A DNA stretch of 5,490 bases from Treponema sp. UBA4326 (GTDB lineage: Bacteria; Spirochaetota; Spirochaetia; Treponematales; Treponemataceae): the NCBI GenBank assembly GCA_002393835.1, contig DGTW01000360.1, forward strand, positions 1 to 5,490, written 5' to 3'. Below, in pieces: positions 1 through 5,490 of the stretch. A program made the translations under genes and the position numbers. Below the pieces are notes generated by a model. The model saw only the letters and a program-made list of their open reading frames with translations, ran no database searches and had not been told where the DNA came from. Each line of letters begins with the position of its first letter. Position 1 is the stretch's first letter.

Positions 1-393
1 AATGATTTCGGCCAGTGAAGCGCCTTTTGAGCTTGATGAGGGCTGAACCGGGATATCGTAGGGCTTATTTAAAATCAAAAGGGCTTCATTTTTTAAAATT
101 GTGATGCTTTCAATGAATTTGCTTTCTTTTTCTGAAGACTCTCTTGGGCTATAACTTTCATTTTTTTCGTTCGCCAGTACCTGAGGTGGAAGAAGAAAGT
201 CCGCAACTTTTATCTCATCGCCCTCGCTCAGACGAAATTCCCCGGGGCATTTTTTGCCGTTTACCTTTATGAGGCCTTTTCTCAGAGATTTATATAAGGA
301 TGAAAGATTTTCCCCGGAAAGAAAACGGCGGAGCACTTTGTCAAGCCTGCGCCCGTCATCATCTTTTCCGGCTTTAAAAGTCTTGAAGTCCAT
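1..393 (-). CDS. RluA-family pseudouridine synthase, N-terminal 131 residues (runs off the left edge)
   Basis: This gene would convert specific uridines of rRNA (or tRNA) to pseudouridine in the cytoplasm. Translation from the ATG at 391-393 gives 131 residues with no stop before the window edge. Residues about 15-66 read as an S4 RNA-binding domain (RLDKVLRRFL, then LRKGLIKVNGKK, then LSEGDEIKV). A charged linker (about 75-95) follows, then the first strands of the synthase domain with LNKPYDIPVQ at 108-117, matching the 'NKPxGxxV' motif that opens the RluA/RluC/RluD catalytic fold. The catalytic Asp (HRLDxxTSG motif) would lie beyond the edge, so activity cannot be judged. The S4-plus-synthase layout is that of RluC/RluD/RluB-like enzymes; NKP with this spacing favours the RluA superfamily, but the target uridine is unknown. 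The start is well placed because S4 begins only about 15 residues in and no in-frame ATG lies upstream. No Shine-Dalgarno sequence precedes it. It starts 48 bases after the stop of the large envelope gene, on the same strand. Confidence 0.9.
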   Translation of the reverse strand, partial: MDFKTFKAGKDDDGRRLDKVLRRFLSGENLSSLYKSLRKGLIKVNGKKCPGEFRLSEGDEIKVADFLLPPQVLANEKNESYSPRESSEKESKFIESITILKNEALLILNKPYDIPVQPSSSSKGASLAEII

Positions 394-409
394 GTTGATT
401 TCGAAAAGG

Positions 410-440
410 ATTATAGCATAATTCCTGCTTTTTAGTCCAA
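410..440 (-). promoter_or_regulatory. Putative sigma-70 type promoter with extended -10, for the pseudouridine synthase gene
   Basis: On the minus strand the gap between the envelope gene and the pseudouridine synthase contains TGCTATAAT: a perfect TATAAT -10 box (410-415) preceded by an extended-10 TG (417-418). A TTGGAC hexamer, a fair -35 match, lies at 435-440, giving a long 19-base spacer; an extended -10 can tolerate a poor -35. Transcription would start near 403, leaving a leader of only about 10 bases before the ATG at 393. An imperfect dyad (408-425, ATTAT/ATAAT around GCT) overlaps the -10. The call rests on sequence match alone; read-through from upstream remains possible because no terminator is visible in the gap. 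Confidence 0.5.
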
Positions 441-441
441 G

Positions 442-3400
442 CTAGAATTTTATAGTTCCTCCAAGGCTTGCGTTCATGGAAAGCCAGGCACTTTTTCTCC
501 AGTTTGCGTAATAGCCCAAAAGAAGCTCCGTGTTGATTGAGATGTATTTTGTGACCTGAGTTTCTGTCGCATGGCTGTAGGAGACCGCATATTTTCTTGT
601 GACGGAAGAAGATGCGGATGCGGAGCTTAAAGAAAGGTTTATGCTGTCGGTTTTCGTGATTTTCAATGTGCTTTCAGACATTTTTTCGCTGAAAATAGAG
701 ACTATTCCACGGGCTAGTGAAGATTTTGAGCCTCTTTTCCAGACTATCGTATATTTTCCCTTCCAGTCCTCCTTTCCCTCTATGCTGCCGTCGAGACCCT
801 GACGGAGGTAATCCTTTTCTGAAAGGTAGAAAGTTGCCTGAATGTAGGCGTTAAGAATGTAAGAGAATGAAGATGCTGCCGTTCTTGGAATTTTAAAGGC
901 CGCGCTTAGTGAGCTTATGTATTCGTCGCTTTCAAAAAATGAAAACATGGGAAGACTGCCCCTGCGACCGAAAATGTTCATGGCCGAGTAGCTCAATGTG
1001 TTTTTTATCTGATAGAAGTCGCTTGTGCTGCTTCCTGTGCGAATGTCCCTCGTTGCCTCAATTTTTGCCGATTGTGGAATGAAAAAATCGTATTTATTGG
1101 CAAAAAAAGGCCGTCGCCAGCTGAATGCGTAATTTCCCGTGTAAAGCTGGCTTTTTTCGTCATTGCGAAGGACATTTTCTGAAAGTGAAGAGCTTATTAA
1201 ATCATAGATGGGCAGGGAAGTAAAAAAGTAACTTTTGTCTCCCAAAGCCGAACTTAGTTTTTCCGTGTCGCTCTTGTAATCTCCGCCTTTTTCACAAGTC
1301 TCGCTTGCTCCGGCAGATTTTTTCCATGAAAAGGAGAAATTGTTCTTTGCAAGCGTGAAGGGAAGCTCGAATCCAGCCTTTGATGTGTCAGAAAAGCTTA
1401 CTTTTGATGACGACTTGTAGTTTCCTTCGGTTGAAAAGAAAAGACTGGGCTTGAAATTGGCCGTCAGAAAGGAGCGTGAAGCCTTTCCTTCCATTGAAAC
1501 GCTTCGTTTTGCCGCTTTTTCATCTCCGCCGTCAAATGAAAAGGCCGTGATTTCCTTCCATGAGGCAAAGTAGTTTTCTGTGGAGAATTTTTTTCTTCCG
1601 CTTGAAGAAGAGCCTGCTGAGTCAGTCAGGACGCTCTGGCTTGACGCTGCCTTTACTGAAAAGGAAAATTTTCCCGGAGTGAGAGAGGCATTGCCTTCGA
1701 GCTTTTGCCTGAGCGACCATGAATCGGAGCTGGCTTTTGTCGAGGCCTCAATTTTTAAGGGAATTTTGCAGGAAGCGAAGTCCAATTTTGCAGAATTTGC
1801 CTTTTCAAGGGAGGCTTCCTCTGAGCTGTAGGAATAGTTTTCCGAAAACGAGAAGAGACCTAAAAGTGCTTTTTCGTTTTCAAGAGAGTGGGAGGCCTGA
1901 GCTAGGGCATTTTTCTGGCTGCTTTCACCTGAAGTATCGTGCAGATAGGCGTTAGAAAGGGAAAGCTGGCTTTTTACCTTTACATTAACCAATGTGAAAT
2001 CGAGACTGCCGCTGGATTTCAGACTTTTTTCTTTTGACCGGCCTCTTTCTGTCTCTATGGCTGTAGCGGCATTTGCATTGGCGGAGACGCTGACATTTTT
2101 AAGCAGCTCGTGATTTCCGCTTTTGAGAATTGCTCCGTCAATTTTGTAGTTTGCCTCGATTTTGTCTTCAGCGAGGACAAAAGGCGTGTTCTCTGACAGG
2201 TAAAGCTCATCAAAAGAAAAATTTCCCTCCTTGCTGCTAGTCACTGTAATGCTGATTTTAGTCGGAGCTACATCCACATTCAGGTAAGAGAGCCTTTTGT
2301 CGCCTGAAGAGTTTAAGTCAATTGTGTATTCATTCCATTCAGATGAAGGGGAATCAATGGTGTATACGAGGGTCTTCTTTTCGCTGTCGCCGCTTTTTGG
2401 ACTTGAAAGCTGGATTTTTATTGAGTCTGCCTTTTCTGCTTTTAAGAAGAAGGAGAGCTTTTTATATTCAGAAAAATCCACAGCCGTAAAATTTCTTGTG
2501 AATGTGATTTCCTGTCCTTCGCTTTCTTCCTGGTCGAATTTCCATTCAAAATACTGAACTTTGTTGCTTTTTGTCTTATTGAATTTTTTTATTGCTGATG
2601 AAGAGAGGCTTGGATCCGTGGTCTGGTAGTTTTTTGTCGTGACAGAAACAGAGCTTTCCGAATTGAAGACAAGTTCTCCACATTCATAGGGACCGGCGTA
2701 AATCAGGCCGCTTGAAGAAGGTCCTGAAGACTGGTTTGAGCAGAATATAAGGCGGGCATTGAAATTGCAGAGTGAAGATATTGCGCTTCTGTCCTCGTCG
2801 GTCAGGGTGACTTTTACGATTTGCCATTTTCCTTCTTTTGAGGAGTCTGAAAAATCAAAGGCCTTGTCAACGAAGGCTGCCGAAGAGTCTGAGATTTTCC
2901 ATGTCGGGATTTTTTCGCCTTCCTCCACCGAAAAATCCTTGTCGGAGCTTACTCCCAGCTGCAGGTATAGGGCGGCATCGCTTGAAGAAAATGAAGAAGT
3001 TGAAGGCCTTTTTATGGCGATTGAGAATGTTGAGGCGTTGGCAAGGCTTGAATTGAGGCCAGGAATGTAGATTGACTGGGCTGCCCAGGCCTGGTTTTCA
3101 CCGCTTCCTGCGTCAATTCCTGTAAAATTCCACTCAAAGGGAATTGCATAGCCTGAAATTTCTGAGTCAGAGCTTCCTTCTGCGGCCTCGCTTGAATATT
3201 TTTTTGACTCTTTCAGCTGAATATGGCTTGTTCCGGCGTTTTCTTTTATGTTAAGACAAGGCTCATAGTCACCCGGAAGATTTATTCCCGCCGTTTTTGA
3301 GAGATAATAAGTCTTGCTCTCCTTGTCGTCGTTTCCCAGAATCCTGTAGTTTCCCGTCGTGTTGGTGTTCTCGTAACTTATGGCCAGCGTGTTCTTGGTC

Positions 3401-5211
3401 GAAAAATTGTCTTTTTTGTAGGCTGCGGCATTTGCCAGAGTCACAAAGCCCCGGGATGATGCGCTCTCGTCGGCATATTCCCTGTCATTATTGTAGCTCC
3501 AGCGGGAAGAAGCAGAAATGTCCCCTGAAAAATTGTCCGTGAAGAAGTATTTAAAGCCTGCGGCCATTGAAAAAGCACCGGATGAAGAATCTTCACTTTC
3601 CTCGTACCAGCGGGCTGTAATGTGGTCGGAGGCAGCCACTGCGGAAGACAGGTTTATCGTGCCTGATTCTGCGTCATATTTTGCCGAGGAATCTATGACT
3701 CCGTTTTTATAAACCGTCACACTGCCGCCAACGGCCTTTGTGCCTATTTCAAGCCTTTTTACCGGGGTCAAAGTACGCAGCTGAAGGACTTTCGTGCTGA
3801 TTGAAGAAGATGCACTGCCGAGATAAACGAGGGGAAATTCCTTTGCAAGCGGAAAGTTACTTTCTATCGCCCTGTCAAGTTCGTCTTCAGCACTGTCTTC
3901 GTTTAAGGAAACCGTGGCATACAGGTGATTCTGGTAGAAAAAATCCGTCTGAGCAAAAGTCAGCCTGTCCTCGTCGATTACGACATTGTAATTTGTGTCC
4001 GCCGTGCCGTTCTGGCTGTCTGCGATGCGGGCATCGGAGGCTGAAGAAGAAAGCGTGTCATAGCTGCTGGCCACCACAAGGGGAGAAAAGCCCGCCGGAT
4101 GCTGCAGAAAAAGGCAGTCTTCACCATCGATGGAGTTTATGAGGGGGTAGGCGTAGTTTTCAATTTTTATGGGGCGGCTGCCTTTTTGCGAAAACCAGGC
4201 CTGAATTTTTCCGAGAAATGTGCTTTCATCATTGTAGGAACCAAAATCGCTCTGGCTAACGCCCGTGTAGAAAGTGACTGCAACAGCCGGAAGAAGGCCG
4301 TTTTTTTTGCCGGCTCCGGCATCTTTTGAGAGGAGAATCTGATTTTCCGTGGCCAAGAGAAGAAACTGGCTCGAATCAAGTTTTTTGTATTTTCTTCCTT
4401 TGGAATCTCTGTAAGTTCCAGATGAATTCTCAACATATATGTCCTTGACTGCCCTTACAAGGCTTGCTTTTGGAAGATAGTAAAAATTTCCAGTGTTGTA
4501 GGAAGAAAGGGCAATGTCGCTCTTTGAGACTGAATTTTTTCCGTACCAGGTCTTTTCATGGGCCTGGAGCATGTCATAGCGAAATACCGTGTCTGCCTGC
4601 CATTTTTCTCCCTTCCAGTTGAGCGAGATTCCAGGAGCCTGATTGTCTCCACCGCCAATTCCACGGCTCACATCGTCTATTGAATAAGTCGTTGGAAAGA
4701 CAATTTTCCTGTTTGAGATTCTGGCCTTTTTTAAGTAGCCGTCTCCGATGTAGCCTGCCGCCACCGTGTTTTTGGTGAATTCGTCCGCAAAAGCCGCCTC
4801 AAAATACCAGTGGTGATTGAGCATGAAGTAGAGGGTCAAATCCACATTCTGCATGAAGACTGGCGAGACTGTGGAAAGTGTCGGCGTCGTTCCGAATCCG
4901 AAAGAATAGGTCGCCCCTCCCGTGACCGTGCTTTTCCAGTAGCCTTGGGCAAAAAATTCCACATTCTGATTTCCTAAGTCTTTATTGAATAATGAGACGA
5001 ATTTTCCTGAATCAGAAAGGGGAAGACGTGAAGTGTCAAAGACAATGCCTGCCGCACCGTCAGCTTCTTTTTCTGTACTTGTAGACTGTTTTTCGACAGA
5101 AGGAAGGTCTTGGTCTGAAAGACTTTGGGCAGAGAGATTTTTTTGCCCAAAAAATAGCATGGCCAGAATAAGGCTTGTGCTTCCCAAAAGGCGGGCGCTG
5201 GTGATTTTCAG
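442..5211 (-). CDS. Giant Ser-rich secreted outer-membrane beta-barrel protein, SprA-like organisation
   Basis: Taken from a CTG at 5209-5211 this gives 1,589 residues. N-terminus: basic n-region (KITSAR, 2-7), hydrophobic core LLGSTSLILAMLFFG (8-22), likely signal peptidase I cleavage after A28 (NLSA|Q); no lipobox Cys. After a polar linker come aromatic, alternating strands (about 75-215: YWKSTVTGGATYSFGFG, then VDLTLYFML). A block at 498-539 (VTVYKNG ... ITARWYEE) resembles small beta repeats of large surface proteins. Two jelly-roll-like stretches follow: about 688-850, and 886-1007, which ends in DELYLSE. Residues about 1008-1589 are strand-rich and end SLGGTIKF, a terminal-Phe strand like the BAM beta-signal. 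Seven Cys in total. Ser rises from about 11% in the first third to about 18% in the rest (hand count). The order of parts recalls SprA, the type IX translocon of Bacteroidota, but this is remembered pattern, not alignment; a generic spirochete surface barrel is the alternative. The start is uncertain: TTG at 5185-5187 is canonical but leaves no basic n-region, and the frame stays open upstream through dinB. No Shine-Dalgarno sequence sits at normal distance (AGGA at 5225-5228 is about 13 bases from CTG). Confidence 0.8.
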   Translation of the reverse strand: MKITSARLLGSTSLILAMLFFGQKNLSAQSLSDQDLPSVEKQSTSTEKEADGAAGIVFDTSRLPLSDSGKFVSLFNKDLGNQNVEFFAQGYWKSTVTGGATYSFGFGTTPTLSTVSPVFMQNVDLTLYFMLNHHWYFEAAFADEFTKNTVAAGYIGDGYLKKARISNRKIVFPTTYSIDDVSRGIGGGDNQAPGISLNWKGEKWQADTVFRYDMLQAHEKTWYGKNSVSKSDIALSSYNTGNFYYLPKASLVRAVKDIYVENSSGTYRDSKGRKYKKLDSSQFLLLATENQILLSKDAGAGKKNGLLPAVAVTFYTGVSQSDFGSYNDESTFLGKIQAWFSQKGSRPIKIENYAYPLINSIDGEDCLFLQHPAGFSPLVVASSYDTLSSSASDARIADSQNGTADTNYNVVIDEDRLTFAQTDFFYQNHLYATVSLNEDSAEDELDRAIESNFPLAKEFPLVYLGSASSSISTKVLQLRTLTPVKRLEIGTKAVGGSVTVYKNGVIDSSAKYDAESGTINLSSAVAASDHITARWYEESEDSSSGAFSMAAGFKYFFTDNFSGDISASSRWSYNNDREYADESASSRGFVTLANAAAYKKDNFSTKNTLAISYENTNTTGNYRILGNDDKESKTYYLSKTAGINLPGDYEPCLNIKENAGTSHIQLKESKKYSSEAAEGSSDSEISGYAIPFEWNFTGIDAGSGENQAWAAQSIYIPGLNSSLANASTFSIAIKRPSTSSFSSSDAALYLQLGVSSDKDFSVEEGEKIPTWKISDSSAAFVDKAFDFSDSSKEGKWQIVKVTLTDEDRSAISSLCNFNARLIFCSNQSSGPSSSGLIYAGPYECGELVFNSESSVSVTTKNYQTTDPSLSSSAIKKFNKTKSNKVQYFEWKFDQEESEGQEITFTRNFTAVDFSEYKKLSFFLKAEKADSIKIQLSSPKSGDSEKKTLVYTIDSPSSEWNEYTIDLNSSGDKRLSYLNVDVAPTKISITVTSSKEGNFSFDELYLSENTPFVLAEDKIEANYKIDGAILKSGNHELLKNVSVSANANAATAIETERGRSKEKSLKSSGSLDFTLVNVKVKSQLSLSNAYLHDTSGESSQKNALAQASHSLENEKALLGLFSFSENYSYSSEEASLEKANSAKLDFASCKIPLKIEASTKASSDSWSLRQKLEGNASLTPGKFSFSVKAASSQSVLTDSAGSSSSGRKKFSTENYFASWKEITAFSFDGGDEKAAKRSVSMEGKASRSFLTANFKPSLFFSTEGNYKSSSKVSFSDTSKAGFELPFTLAKNNFSFSWKKSAGASETCEKGGDYKSDTEKLSSALGDKSYFFTSLPIYDLISSSLSENVLRNDEKSQLYTGNYAFSWRRPFFANKYDFFIPQSAKIEATRDIRTGSSTSDFYQIKNTLSYSAMNIFGRRGSLPMFSFFESDEYISSLSAAFKIPRTAASSFSYILNAYIQATFYLSEKDYLRQGLDGSIEGKEDWKGKYTIVWKRGSKSSLARGIVSIFSEKMSESTLKITKTDSINLSLSSASASSSVTRKYAVSYSHATETQVTKYISINTELLLGYYANWRKSAWLSMNASLGGTIKF

Positions 5212-5490
5212 ACCGGGATTTTTTTCCTGAGCTTTTAAAATCGCCGATTCCAGCCTCCGTTTTTTTTCCTCGCCGAAGTCAAAGAGTTCCTGCTGGCGGA
5301 CTTCTTTTTCGTTCTCAAGATTCTGCATACCCACGCCCAAAAGGCGGATTCCTTTTTGGAGATCGATTTTCTTTTCTAGGAGGGCTTTTGCCCGGTCAAA
5401 AAGGTCGTCTATGCTTGAAATGTAGCGCTCTCCAGAGGACTGAACGCTTACCGTGCTGAAGTCTTCATAGCGGATTTTAATGGCGACAGT
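5185..5490 (-). CDS. dinB: DNA polymerase IV (DinB), C-terminal ~102 residues, no stop codon of its own
   Basis: Y-family polymerases copy across damaged template bases; this fragment is the C-terminal end only, and the catalytic palm lies beyond the right edge. Counting from the edge, residues 1-11 (TVAIKIRYEDF) and the following strands and helix (about 25-45, ISSIDDLFDRAKALLEKK) fit the little-finger DNA-binding domain. RLLGVG at 49-54 is the signature last strand of that domain (RLxGxx in DinB). QQELF at 66-70 (5281-5295) is a QxxLF beta-clamp-binding motif, as expected near a DinB C-terminus. A basic amphipathic tail follows, ending about ITSARLL, which resembles tails I recall in other Y-family polymerases (IxRASLL). 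The reading frame then runs without a stop into the signal peptide and body of the envelope protein, so the end given here is where DinB-like sequence fades, not an observed stop. The TTG at 5338-5340 lies inside RLLGVG and is not a gene start. Confidence 0.87.
5208..5211 (-). promoter_or_regulatory. CTGA overlap: candidate non-canonical start of the envelope gene over an out-of-frame stop
   Basis: On the minus strand the four bases read CTGA. CTG (5209-5211) is the in-frame codon that would start a textbook signal peptide (M-K-I-T-S-A-R followed by the hydrophobic core). TGA (5208-5210) is a stop in the +1 frame. The usual form of this overlap between co-translated genes is ATGA, one base away. 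If dinB were read one base forward from either A run just upstream (5219-5225 or 5260-5267), translation would end at or before this site. The interpretation is inference; the overlap itself is plain in the sequence. Confidence 0.4.
5260..5267 (-). repeat. A8 homopolymer tract in the dinB tail, possible slippage or error site
   Basis: Eight consecutive A on the minus strand (GAGG-A8-CGGAGG) lie directly after the clamp-binding motif. Loss or skipping of one A would put translation into a frame that stops at TAA (5235-5237), ending the polymerase about ten residues later. A second run of seven A lies at 5219-5225, whose loss of one base leads to the TGA at 5208-5210. T6 (5149-5154) and A7 (5138-5144) follow inside the signal-peptide coding region. 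Such runs are hot spots both for polymerase slippage and for sequencing errors. Confidence 0.6.

Noticed and set aside
394..441. Intrinsic terminator after the envelope gene
   Set aside because: No GC-rich hairpin with a U tract is present in the gap; the only dyad is AT-rich and coincides with the -10 box.
5125..5200. Envelope protein as a lipoprotein
   Set aside because: The signal peptide has no Cys near the cleavage region; it ends NLSA-Q, consistent with signal peptidase I.
599..5230. Open frames of 64-113 codons on the plus strand, and short minus-strand frames at 4167-4436 and 4455-4664
   Set aside because: All lie inside the large envelope gene in other frames, have low-complexity or Arg/Cys/Pro-rich products typical of antisense shadows, overlap one another, and lack recognisable domains or ribosome sites.
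5338..5340. TTG as the start of the large open frame (1,632 residues)
   Set aside because: It is the leucine in the conserved RLLGVG strand of the DinB little finger, and the frame continues upstream with clear DinB sequence to the window edge.
5382..5393. GGGC-TTTT-GCCC inverted repeat
   Set aside because: A 4-bp stem inside the DinB little-finger coding region with no following U run; too weak for a terminator and explained by coding sequence.
1..5490. CRISPR array, tRNA, rRNA or insertion sequence
   Set aside because: No regularly spaced repeats, cloverleaf-like segments, rRNA-like stretches, transposase motifs or terminal inverted repeats were seen on either strand.

Overview
The window carries three consecutive protein-coding units, all on the minus strand. 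Read in the direction of transcription they are: the last ~100 codons of a Y-family DNA polymerase IV (dinB, entering from the right edge); a giant Ser-rich secreted outer-membrane beta-barrel protein of about 1,590 residues that fills most of the window; and the first 131 codons of an RluA-family 23S rRNA/tRNA pseudouridine synthase (leaving at the left edge). Moderate GC, Lys/Ser-rich proteins, a very large envelope protein ending in Phe, and short intergenic gaps suggest a Gram-negative-type organism, most likely a Treponema-like spirochete. That assignment is an impression from style and composition, not a search result.

Right part (about 5185-5490): DinB little-finger domain, the conserved RLLGVG segment, a beta-clamp-binding motif (QxxLF) and a basic helical tail. 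There is no stop codon between this and the next gene. The frame is open from the window edge at 5490 down to the TAG at 442 (1,682 sense codons). The most sensible start of the envelope protein is not ATG/GTG/TTG but a CTG at 5209-5211, which yields a textbook signal peptide and overlaps an out-of-frame TGA in a CTGA arrangement. That looks like the usual ATGA stop/start overlap of coupled genes, with one base changed and the frames merged.

Centre (442-5211): the secreted protein. Its order of parts resembles SprA, the large outer-membrane translocon protein of the type IX secretion system of Bacteroidota: N-terminal beta-rich blocks, a 'tail-domain' like block, one or two jelly-roll-like insertions ending in D-E-L-Y-L-S-E (compare the N-E-L-R-L-S of SprA as remembered), then a long strand-rich region. 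This is pattern recognition only.

Left part (1-441): a 48-base gap with an extended -10 promoter (TGCTATAAT) but no terminator, then the pseudouridine synthase gene, whose predicted leader is only about 10 bases and has no Shine-Dalgarno sequence.

The three products act in different compartments (lesion bypass on DNA, outer membrane, RNA modification), so the cluster is more likely a co-transcribed set by proximity than one pathway.
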